In this document: positions 49,746 to 59,989 of the stretch, piece by piece
How the letters are laid out: the number at the start of each line of letters is the position of its first letter
Numbering within the stretch: position 1 is the stretch's first letter
Source: Ulota crispa
Taxonomy: Eukaryota; Streptophyta; Bryopsida; Orthotrichales; Orthotrichaceae
Assembly: GCA_963920765.1 (NCBI GenBank)
Contig: OY987242.1
Span: forward strand, 28,854,002 to 28,918,001
Direction of reading: 5' to 3'
Length of the DNA: 64,000 bases
The notes under the pieces: generated by a model
Told to the model about the DNA's origin: nothing
Databases searched by the model: none
Seen by the model: only the letters and a program-made list of their open reading frames with translations
Translations under genes and position numbers: made by a program

Positions 49746-51256
49746 TCAATGATCAAGTTTGAAGAGGTTTTTGCACCATTGATTTTACTTTTTTTCTTGC
49801 ATTTTTTTAGAATACTATTTGTCTTAAACTTGGTCTTATGCCTAAATTTTTTTGTAACATTTTGAATTGAGTATCACGTACTAAAAAGTTAAAATGAGAA
49901 GCTTCAAGAAAGTTCTCATATAAAGCCCATTCTTTCATTAGTTTTTATCTTCTACATAAAAATAAAATTCAAAATGTAAATGGTGGAGCTTTAGATTTTA
50001 GCTAGCTTTAGAAGGGAAAAGAAAAGGAGGAATTGGCTAATAAATGTGTTTTTGACAATCTTGATTAACATAGGGCCACTTTGAAAAAATGTGAAGTGAA
50101 AGGCCTAGTACGTGGTAGTCATTGGCAGCATTTGTTGTACCATTATGAAGTCTTCAAGATGTTTGATTCTTAACTTTAATCCATTCTTCATTTGATGGTA
50201 TTGTGACCATGCCAAATGTTTTCTTAGGGTTTTCAAATGCCAATGTGTCTCCAAATATTTTATAAACTAGCAATATATTTATGTTTTTACTAATACTTTT
50301 TAAATTTTATAATCATTCACAATGAAAAATAGTTCAGTTTTTTTTACATTCTTCTTATTTGATGAAGAATTAGAAAATTTCTTAGCATTTTCAACATGGT
50401 AAATTATCAAATGAAGGGAATTATAGTGAATTTTGTGTTTCTAATGATTTTACAAGTTTATTCAATTTTGAAGTTTATCACCAAAAATTATTTTTTGATT
50501 AAATATTTGTTCAAAACTTGTTTGAAAATGTTTACAATATACTAAAGGAAATACTATATCAACATTCAAAAGTATTAAAGCGGTAATAAAAAAATGTACT
50601 TTCATTGTAAAATTTGAGATATAAATCCAATTTTCTTCTTATTGGGATTATCATATTTATTTCACTATTATTATTGTAGACTAGTATCCTCAAAATTTGA
50701 ACGTGTTCAAAATTGCAAATTAAAAATTAAGGATTTTGGATTTTTTTGAAAATAGAGTACAACAAAAATATAATAATAATATATGAAAGGTTCAATGTAA
50801 ATCTATTCTTGATATTCTTTTTTTGAAATTATTAGTAATTCAAGAAATCTTGTACTTGATTTTTTTTTCTTTCAAAAAGTGGGTATCAATGAAATTTTGT
50901 ATTTTTTGGTTTTAAGTAGTCTCCCTTGATTTTTTTTATAATGTATCTTTAAAATACATTTCCATCGTAATCGTTGTCCTATTTTCATCTACATTCATCC
51001 ATCTCATTTTTCAGCTAGTTGGTTTTGTTTTTCATTTGTTTGTATCAGTGGATGAATTTCAAATATCATCCAAAATTTCTATTTATGTAGTAACATTTAT
51101 GCATATTTACAAATGTATAAAAATCACCAAAATCTTAGTTTCAATTTCTCAATTTTCATAAAAAGTTTGCCCATAGCTCAACGCTCATTGCTCTCTGCTC
51201 TCATTTTAGCTACCCTAGTGAGGCGAGTTTATTTTGTGCATGTTTTTTGAGGTAAG

Positions 51257-51577
51257 ATGGTGAGGGGGGAGGACATTTGTCCCCTCAAAGACAAGGTCGA
51301 GGTGTTGAAAGGGAAGTGGGAGGCGAGGGAGGACAAGGTCAAGGCGTTGGAAGATGGGAAGGAGTGGGAAGCTCAGTGGTAAGCTTAGTGGACTAAAGTG
51401 GAGAGTGCAGAGAAGGCTTTGAGGAAGAGATCAAATGAAGAGATGAGGGAGATGAAGAAAGAAGTGAAGGCCAAATCGAAGGAAGTGATGGAACTTTGCA
51501 TTTTAGCCGAGCACCGGTGTAAATCAGATTTAATAATCTGTGCAGAGGAGGTGTGGAAATGGGCCATGAACAAATGA
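51257..51577 (+). pseudogene. Broken coiled-coil ORF
   Basis: An ATG-initiated frame of 107 codons encodes Lys/Glu-rich heptad-like sequence (LKDKVEVLKGKWEAREDKVK, then EEMREMKKEVKAKSKEVMEL). It has two in-frame stops, TAA at 51380-51382 and TAG at 51386-51388. GC content is clearly higher than the surroundings. I do not recognise the family; it may be a captured host fragment or part of a retroelement protein. It starts about 30 bp from the right target repeat of the 5.8-kb element. Confidence 0.5.
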
Positions 51578-52924
51578 GGAGTGCCGTAGGGTGTAGGGAG
51601 ACAACTTTATGAAGACACTAATGCGGCAATTGTTGATTGTGTTGCTGTAAGTAAATTAGGTTTTACTTTGAACCTTAGGGTGTAGACGTTGGAAAGAGTC
51701 TTAGTGCTGCTGAATAGAAACTTCATCAATTAGGTTGCCTTAACTATTAGGTTGCCATTAGGTTGCTTTAACAATTAGGTCGCAGCATCACTTGAATGTT
51801 GTTTTCTTTGTTTTTTGCAGCGTGCGTCACGTGCCATGAAGATGAGGAAGAAGGTCTACCTTACTAGCCAGCATTGGATAGGGGGCCATGGGCATGGGAT
51901 GTAAAATGTATATTTTTATGTTTTAACTAGATTTTCACCAAGTAAACATTGACATTATGTACAAAAGTATAGATTTGGTTGCAACGTATGATTCAAATAA
52001 TTTTTTTTGATCACTATAGAGAAATGTTTATTTTACAAAATTTGAATATATCACAAACTGTACTAGATCTTTTGTAGACAAATTTTTTGTCACTTGACTC
52101 CTAAATGCTTGGTGGCACCCAATTTGGATGTCAACAATACTTTGGAGATCAATGAAACTAACTAAGTTTTTATTTTTAGTATTTTCTTGGGTGGACTACT
52201 TAACGCATTTTAGAATTGACCTACGGCATAATATAGCAAAGGTTTTATTCATTTGAGATCAAAATTATAACAAACTTACAAATAAATTAGAGAACATTCA
52301 AAGTGCTAAATCCAATATAAATAATATAAGTATACTACAAATTTAAGACATTCATTTTTTACAACTTATATAGAGGCACAAGACTTGACTTTATCCTATG
52401 CACAAGATTGTATCTAGTATGGATATGTATAGGTGACTAGGTATTCAAGGGGCAATGTTGTATTGAATAAAAAGTAAAAGCAAAGGTGACTTAACAAAAA
52501 TAATAAGAAGTGAAAAAAAAACTCAAGATTTAAAATCAATCAAATTATTGTAGTCTCTATTATAGCACAAAAAAAGGTGTCAAAATCAAATATTAACTTA
52601 AAACCCAAAAGAAGTATCTGACAAAAAAATGGGGAGTGAAATAAACATCAATATTTTGTGTAAGCAAAAGTGCCCTAATTGAGGTCTGAATTAAAATGAT
52701 AGGATGTGAAAAAAATACAAAATCTAACACACAAAAAAGGGTGTAAAAAAATAATTAATTTTCTTACAATATGAAAGTCCGACCATTAAATATTCACATG
52801 CTACACATCTTATCCAAAACCTTCTTCTTTCACTTTGTTCAACAACTCTTTTTTTTTTCGTATAACAAAAATAGCCTAGATAAAAATGGAATCCTCTAGA
52901 CCATATAAGTAATTATAGAGTGCC
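51578..52924. other. AT-rich spacer containing a dispersed repeat, copy 2
   Basis: About 51905-52180 repeats 42371-42640. No gene is supported in the rest. Short GC-richer remnants at 51590-51900 (for example ATGAAGATGAGGAAGAAGG) may belong to the same decayed coding sequence as 51257-51577. Confidence 0.5.
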
Positions 52925-53864
52925 TTAACCCCTAAAGGATCAAGCCCATTTTTTTGAGAAAATCATTGAAAACTGTCACTTTTAGGACAATGAGTACCAA
53001 GGTAGGAAAAAAAGTTTTTTTGGAAATTCATTTGTAGGATCTTGTCCTAGACTGTGAGATGTACTTGTGGAAAAAAATCAGCTCATTTTAGATGTAGAGG
53101 AGTGAGATATTGACATCCAAATTGTAAAAAAAAGTTTTTTTCCCTGCTGCCCAAAAATTTTAGAGCCTTTGATCGCTCTAATATTAGAAAAAATTCTCTA
53201 TGCAAAGTTGAGGTTTATTTTTTCCATGTTGAAGACCAAGTTAGGTATGTGTGGGAGAATTTTCAAATGAATTGGAGGTGTGGATCATATGTTGTAAAAT
53301 ATTGCAACGTTGTAAGGCCATGAAATTTGCATATACACTGGGCAAGATTGGAGAATTTATGTAAAATTGAGAAATATGAGTTACTTTGATCCAAATGGTG
53401 AAAACCAAGGAATCTTAGTCTACTACAACCTGCAAAAAAAAAAAGTCAAAAAAAAAAAATCAAAGTACCAAATTTAACAAGGGGCAAAAGAAATGGAGGT
53501 TTGAGAGTTCCATACTTGCCTGCAAACTAAAACTTCTCACTCATCAATCAAAGTTGAATGATTCAAAGCTTTCCACACACATAAAAATTTAAACATTCAG
53601 TTTTAGATTTTTATTTTTTTTAAATGCAATTTTTAAAGAAGTTTTTGGGCTACCCGGATTGCCCACCCTCCCCCATTTTCCTGAAATTCATGCATAACTT
53701 CTTCAATAAATGTTGGAATGAAGAAAAAATTAGATGTGCATGTACGTCTTTGAATTCCTCACCAACCTCAAAAGTTTCAAAAATTTATAAAAACTAGTTT
53801 AATCATATGTACATGCCCGAGGTCCATTTTTCCCCAAGGGGACAATTGATCCTTTAGGGGTTAA
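52925..53864. mobile_element. 940-bp TTAA-flanked element with perfect termini
   Basis: The left end TTAACCCCTAAAGGATCAA and the right end TTGATCCTTTAGGGGTTAA are perfect 19-bp inverses including TTAA; the match extends by CC/GG outside. The right third (about 53508-53864) is related to 17478-17837. No ORF of transposase length is present. It is the best-preserved copy of the family in the window. Confidence 0.85.
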
Positions 53865-54640
53865 GGTAGCCGCACCCATGGGTGTGACGTCCCCATGGGC
53901 ATCACTGACAATGTCAAGGTGCTTATGGATACGTAAGTGATATTTATGGGTGACAAAGTGATGGTTGTGGGTGACTCCGTGATAGTTTTGAGTACCCACC
54001 TCACTATTTGAGAACCTGCAAGCCTTGTTTTTAGCATCTCTTACACATGATCTTTACAATTTCAGTGATTTTGGACTTTGAAAAATCTTTGTGAACAAAT
54101 GCTTGCAATTAGAACCTTGAAATTGATGCCAATATTTTTGGTTTCCATTTCCTAACTTACAATATTTTTTTCAAAGTTGTTCAATTATTTTACCTACTCC
54201 AAAACCCTTATTTCTACGCTTATGGGTGCGCCTACCTTAAAGGGTTAAAATTCGAAATCCGTGACCTCAAAAAGCATCGGCCCACTCCCCAAAATGCAAC
54301 TGGCCTCGTGTGCAAATAGCATTCCAAACCTAATCCCGCTGACTCGTCCCGAAGACCGGGACCGCCCTTCCTTGGGGAATCGTTGCTAATCCCGTGCTGA
54401 AATGCAGGCAAGGGTTTCGTCGGATCTCGTCGGATTTCGTCGATTGGACGGAGTTGGGGTGCGGGATCGGGAAGAAGGCCTCCGCTGTTCTGTAGCACCA
54501 TCTAACTTCGGAATCTCGACATTCCAAAACTGAGTTCTTTGAACAGCTCTTCTAGATCCATCTTACGCAAATTCCAACAAGTGTGTGCACCTCGGGTAAA
54601 TGCCGTGTCACACTTGCCTGCAGACCATCCCCCAGTTTCT
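53865..54640. other. Spacer and ADCL upstream region
   Basis: A solo TTAA-type end (TTAAAGGGTTAA) is near 54237. From 54240 GC content rises, marking the ADCL promoter or leader. No separate gene is supported. Confidence 0.45.
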
Positions 54641-54769
54641 TACATTCCTGATGACCGTTGACGCTTGTCCCAGCTCATAAGAACTCCACACAATTGCACA
54701 TTCTTCGGCGACCTCTCTGCTCTTACGCAATCCACGCCATCTTCTGTGTTACTGTAGCTCAATTCTCTG

Positions 54770-55151
54770 CAAGAGAGAGAGAGAGAGATTCCACAAGTGG
54801 CGCAGCAGGTGAGCTCTGATTTCAAGTTAGCGCAACCTCCAGATGCTATCACCATTTAAAGGGTAAATAGCGAATTTTATCGTAGCCTTTGCGTAATAGA
54901 TATTTCGTATTCAGCAGATACCGACAAACCCTTTAGTTTCCTTCAAAGGTTTATTGTGAGAATTTTTTTACTGTTAGTACTTAATTACAGGTAGTGATAG
55001 ATATTGAAACTCTAGAGTGCTTCTTGTCAACAAAAAATAGAGTTGCCCGAGTTTTTAATTGAGCAAAAAATGCTGGTGGTACACAAGCATTGAATCGTTT
55101 GGACGAGTTTCTGAAATTGTTTGTTGTTTTGTTGCAGCAACTCTGTCAGCT
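54770..55151 (+). promoter_or_regulatory. ADCL 5' UTR with leader intron
   Basis: A GA-repeat (GAGAGAGAGAGAG, about 54773-54787) precedes a donor GCAGCAG/GTGAGC at 54809. A good acceptor (TTTTGTTGCAG) ends at 55137, 14 bases before the ATG at 55152. The leader intron is inferred from these signals. Confidence 0.5.
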
Positions 55152-58100
55152 ATGGCGATCAGTTTGCACCGTTTTGGGTTCACAGGATTGCAGGCAACAA
55201 GTGCCCGAATCTCCTCGCCATCTTTCACCTTTCAGCAACCTTCTCATGCTCATCATGCAGGTACTAGTTCGCTTTTGTCATTTATTTTCCTTGACTTCGT
55301 TGCAAATTTACTATTTTGCAGGCTTCAGTCACAGTTAGGTTTCGATTGCATGACGACGGCGATGATTGTTCTTTACTGGGGGGTTTAGGTTTCTCTCCGA
55401 ATCAGTTGTGGCGGAAGAACGGTGCAGGCGCGTCTGAATGTTTCACCGTATGTTGCCAAGCCCTCTCGTCAGGTAATACATTTTTCTCGTTTCTGTGAAT
55501 CTTATATGGGGCTGAATTTTGTATTGCCAGACAGAATCAATGGTGGGCGTCACAGTTGGAACATCTGCCGGAGGATAGAATTCTTGGGTGGCAAACATGT
55601 TACATCCAAACATGAACTTTGACGCCCTTATTTTAGCTATTTGTCTTTTTTAGTGACAAGGGGAGAGGCTCAACAAAAGAGATTTTATAAACCATATAAG
55701 ATTCTCAGAATTCAGCCCCTCCCCTTGAAATTTTAGAAAACCCAAAATATGAAATGTTCCATGACTGGGTTGGTTATCCTAAACTTCAGGGCTACTTTTC
55801 AAAACCTGGTTTTTGCCATCTTCCAGCTGAAGTTCCGACTATGACGCACCCTAGTGAAGAACATCGCATGAGTTGGTCGAAAAGAAAAGAAAAAATGGAT
55901 GAAAAAAAGTTTCCTTTTGGCCTTCTCAAAATTGCAAAATGAGTCAAATTGTTTGCCTCATTTTTGAGCAAGTCATACGATTTCATGAGCTATTTGCATT
56001 TGGTAACTGTCATTATCTGTGGCTGCGTAGGGTAGATGTAGCGACAGCTGGAGTTTCGAGGGGCGTAGAAACCGAGGACAGCCAAATTCCCGTGCTCAAT
56101 TTCTCTGAGGTGGTGACACGCCATTCTGAGTATTCGTGCAAGTTGGAAAAAAAGGGTTGTTTTCATGTGTTTTACATACTTTGAAGTAGAGGAAGATTTG
56201 CCATGTGGTTTTTCAGAGAAATGGCTGAAGGCCCCTCGTTGTGAGCTTTTCAGTCGTTTAACTTGTTTTTTCTAACCAACACTGGCAATGTTCTTCACAT
56301 TTATAATTTTTTTCGTTGTATCCAGGTGGCAGAACGTATGCAGAGCTTGGCGAGAACTCGGCCAGAGACATTCAGGGCCATGTACTCAAGTGCAATTGGG
56401 GGTATTACCACCGATCCTGCTGCCATGGTCATTCCCATGGATGACCACATGATACACCGAGGTCACGGAGTATTCGACACGGCTATCATTTCCAACGGGT
56501 AGCACATACACATTCTTTTCAAAACTCCAGGAATTTGACATTTCAAATAGCAGCAATGCAGTTCTACCTTCGAAAACTGTACAGAAAATCCACTTTTGTT
56601 TTCTCGTGCTCTGATCATTGTGTGAGGGAACAGCAAAAGAGTTTCTCATGTAGCATAGTACTTTTATTGACAGACTGTGTTTTGGCAAATCTCCATTTGA
56701 TATTGGAAAAAGGTTGTTTAAGTTCTGAAGCAGCATGGCTGAGATTTGAGTGGTGGTATGCAGCTTCCTGTACGAGCTTGATGCACATTTGGATCGTTTG
56801 TTGAGATCGGCAGCAAAAGCGAAGATCAAGTCACCATTCGACAGAGCCACCTTAAGACACATCCTTGTACAAACCGTTGCTGCGTCAGCATGCAGACGAG
56901 GATCTCTACGATATTGGCTGTCTGCAGGATTGGGAGGGTTTGGACTTTCTTCACAGGAGTGCTTCACGTCCACCTTTTATGCAATGGTTTCAGACGTTAC
57001 ATACAAGGGCCCAGAGGGAGTGAAGGTATTTGCACTAATCTCAATATCCAGCCCTTTGTCTTTATATGAATTGAATTGGTCGTTTTGAGGAAGGTAATGA
57101 AATGTAGGGAAAATCTCATGGATACCCCTGAAGTTTGCGGTATTTACATAGATACCCCTGCTTTCTCAGAAATTACACAAACACCCTTGCACAATAGTTT
57201 TGAGGCGATTGTTTTGTTGTGCATGCCACTTCCCTTCTTCCTTTGTGCGCACGTTGCTTCTTTTTTGTTTCATTACATTCCCTTCTTCAACATTGGTCAT
57301 GAAGGAAGTAGCGTGCATATCAAAACAAACGCCGGAAAACTATGGTCCAAGGATATTTGTGTGATTTCTGAAAAAGCAGGGGTATCTATGTAAATATTGC
57401 AAACTTCAGGGGTATCCATAAAAATTTCCCTAAAATGTACTAGTAGACTGGAAAAAGCTTTGCCAAAGTGGACTTTCTATTTTTTTGGGAGTTTTGTTTT
57501 AACTTAATGACTGGGGGGGTTGGCAGGTGGTCACGGCCACGGTTCCAATGAAGCCGCCCTTCTTTGCCACGGTCAAGAGTGTGAACTATTTACCGAATGT
57601 GCTGGCACAGTTGGAGGCGGAGGAGCAAGGAGCGTTCACAGCAATATGGCTGGACAACGAAGGCTACATTGCTGAAGGGCCGAACATGAATGTGGCGGTG
57701 TTGAGCACCGAAGGGGAGTTGCTGGTTCCGCCCTTTGACAACGTCCTGGCAGGATGCACTGCCCAGCGGATGCTGGACTTGGTGTCAGTTTTGGTGGAGA
57801 AGAAGCTGGTTGCAGCGCTGGTGGGAGTGAAGATCCGGAGGATTTCGGTAGAGGAAGCTCGATTGGCTTCGGAGATGATGCTGGTGGGCAGTGGGGTGCT
57901 TGTGAAGCCCATTGTCGAGTGGGACGGCCTTCCTGTTGGAACTGGTACTATTTCTCTCTCTCTGTCTTGGTCCTAATTCTAGTCAAACACCATATTAGGC
58001 AAATTGGGAGAAATGGAGGGACCATTTTGTACTTCACCTTAATCTTACATACAGTAAATGTAAGCATAGCTATAGCTCAAAGTTGTAATTATTTGAAATT

Positions 58101-58738
58101 CTTGGAGGCAATCATTGAGACTTCGCTACTGTACAAGAAAGTGCACGCTTGATTTTTTGTAACATGCTAAATTTTACATAATGACAAGAATAGTGAAAGT
58201 CCCAGAATGTACTGTTTTTCCCAATTTACCTAATATGGTGTTTCAGTCTAATTCTAGATTGTCACGTTTGCCGCCTTTGCCTTTTTGTTATGGATGGTCT
58301 AGAGCAATAGGTGTCTCGAATGAAATACCAGCTATGTTTTCAATAAAAGAGAGCTTTTTTAGTTGTTTACCTGTCAGGAGAACTCCAAATAATGCTTTTG
58401 TAGAATTTCTAGAAAACGTCACAAAGAGTAGTTTTGCTAAGAAGCCTCCATATGAATTGTGGCAAAGGTTCTGATCATGTTGTTGTCTAAGAGTTCTGGA
58501 AGCAGTTTCATTCTGCTGAAAGCCCTGCTTTTACCAGCTGAGGGGCATCAATGCTCTTTTTGGTAATGTGAGTTTGTTTTCTAGTGTTTTTGAAAATAAG
58601 TAGTGACAGCAGAAGTGGGAGAGCCTTGCAGGAAATGTAGGCCCACTAGCCTCAGCTATTCGGGAAGCAGTACAAAATGATATAATGGATCCTATGGCGG
58701 GGAAACTTGTTGCAGTGCCATATACAGAGGGGTTGTAA
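55152..58738 (+). CDS. Aminodeoxychorismate lyase / D-amino-acid transaminase-like, plastid class IV aminotransferase
   Basis: Plant members of this PLP fold-type IV family release p-aminobenzoate from aminodeoxychorismate for folate synthesis in plastids, and some act as D-amino-acid transaminases. Exons are 55152-55260, 55329-55472 (or from 55335), 56036-56109, 56326-56498, 56764-57025, 57527-57944 and 58632-58738; phases agree and give about 428 residues. The first about 90 residues resemble a transit peptide. Motifs are ITTDPAAMVIPMDDHMIHRG, HGVFDTAI, SLRYWLSAG, FATVKSVNYLPNVLAQLEAE with the PLP lysine at about 271, GYIAEGPNMNVAVL, DNVLAGCTAQRMLDL and MMLVGSGVLVKPIVEWD. The last exon (GNVGPLASAIREAVQNDIMD, ending PYTEGL) lies 687 bp downstream and has no long ORF of its own. 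Two MITEs sit inside introns (57105 and 57983). Which activity dominates cannot be told from sequence. Confidence 0.94.
57105..57432. mobile_element. 328-bp foldback MITE in ADCL intron 5
   Basis: It begins TAGGGAAAATCTCATGGATA and ends with a near-inverse, GGTATCCATAAAAATTTCCCTA. The inverted arms are about 80 bp (including ATAGATACCCCTGCTTTCTC and its inverse). The 5-bp direct repeat AAATG flanks it (57100-57104 and 57433-57437). Partial copies are at 42857 and about 59100. Confidence 0.8.
57983..58247. mobile_element. 265-bp MITE in the last ADCL intron
   Basis: Inverted termini TCAAACACCATATTAGG and CCTAATATGGTGTTTCAGT have subterminal CAAATTGGGA and TCCCAATTT. The 10-bp direct repeat CTAATTCTAG lies at 57973-57982 and 58248-58257. 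It is the same family as 7830-8087. Confidence 0.75.
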
Positions 58739-59337
58739 ATTTAGTTCACAGAAAAAATATATGTCCAGTTTGTCATACAAAATCATTTCGACATTATGCA
58801 ATTTTTACAGGGAAACTACGGAGATTGTTTGGATTTTGTAACGTTTTACAAGCAGAGATTTTCTTCCCCAGGCCTTCCGTGTCACCTCTCTAACCAATGG
58901 AGTTTCCCTCTCAAGGATTCTTAAAGAGGGATTTCAAATAAAATAGCTCAGCGGGATCTTTATTGTCATGCTAGAGTCAACAATAATTTTTTATTTGGTT
59001 CAACTATATGTCAACTGTCTTTTTCAAGTTTAGATCCCCCAGTAGGTTTGAGTTATTTGACATTACTCTTGAATGCTCTGGTCAAGTTAGTCATTTTTGG
59101 TAAGGGTATTTGTGAAATTGAGAAAGCAAGGTACCTATGAAATTATGGCAAACTTTAGGGTATCCATGAAATTTTCCCATCTAAAATTGACCCTCACCCT
59201 TGAGTGTACTTACACCAAACCCCAAGTGTGCATATATCAATTCCCTTATTATTAAATTTAGATTGAAGAACCAATATTAGAGTTTAGTAATTTTAACAAT
59301 AAACTTCCAAAAAGTTTTATTTTGTTTTTGGATACAT
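58739..59337. other. ADCL 3' region and spacer
   Basis: Probable ADCL 3' UTR followed by AT-rich DNA. A fragment of the GGGTATCCATGAA MITE lies at about 59100-59180. Confidence 0.5.
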
Positions 59338-59989
59338 TTAATCCCTAAATGCCCAAGGCTCCCAATTTGGGTGTTTGCAAAACTTTAAAGACAAATAAAA
59401 CCTTATCAAATCACTATTTTTGGTATTTTCTTTAGAACACAAGTTTGTTTTGAAATCTATTTTTAGCATCAAAAATCTGATTTTGAAAATGAATGTTCAT
59501 GATTTTCCTATTCAAGATTTTGTACAAGGGTGTCCACTGCAATCTTGAGTTTTGTAGTGTTGGAAGATCTTGAAAATGAGCCTCAAATACACTAGAGCTT
59601 GGAGAAAAATCTGCATTAGAAATCCATTTAAAAAAATAAAGGAGTAGATTTTGAAAGTTGTAAATTGGTTGAGGTTAAGCATGTAATGACCTTAAACCTC
59701 ATATTTTTTTGATGACCAACTTTTTAGATTTGACATGTGAAATGAGGATTAGAAAACTTCAAGTCACTTTTGCCATTTTAACACCCTCATGTTCAAACGT
59801 TATAATCTTTCAAGCTACAAGTGATATTGTTGTGTTTTCTTTTTCCATGTAATCTCTAATATGTCAAATTTTAATTTGTATGGTTATAGTTTAACAAAAC
59901 TTGATGAGATTCATGAAAAGGTTGGTTGATTGTTCACTTTCTTGAAAATGCCAAGAAGTTCAAAAAGGCCTTGGGCATTTATGGGTTAA
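59338..59989. mobile_element. 652-bp TTAA-flanked element
   Basis: It begins TTAATCCCTAAATGCCCAAG and ends CTTGGGCATTTATGGGTTAA, giving nearly perfect 20-bp inverted ends with TTAA on both sides. The left interior is related to 42556-42640 and 52096-52180. It is non-coding. Confidence 0.8.

Larger units (their letters stand above)
45406..51217. mobile_element. 5.8-kb terminal-inverted-repeat element, Mutator-like by target duplication
   Basis: The 10-bp direct repeat GTGAGGCGAG at 45396-45405 and 51218-51227 brackets the segment. The ends are imperfect inverses sharing GAGCAATGAGCGTTGAG, at about 45443 and inverted at about 51178-51194. ATTCATCC-type motifs cluster just inside both ends (45714-45780 and about 50990-51070). 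No transposase ORF is visible. A 9-11-bp target duplication is typical of Mutator-like elements, so a non-autonomous MULE is inferred. The interior holds the large palindrome and the assembly gap. Confidence 0.55.
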
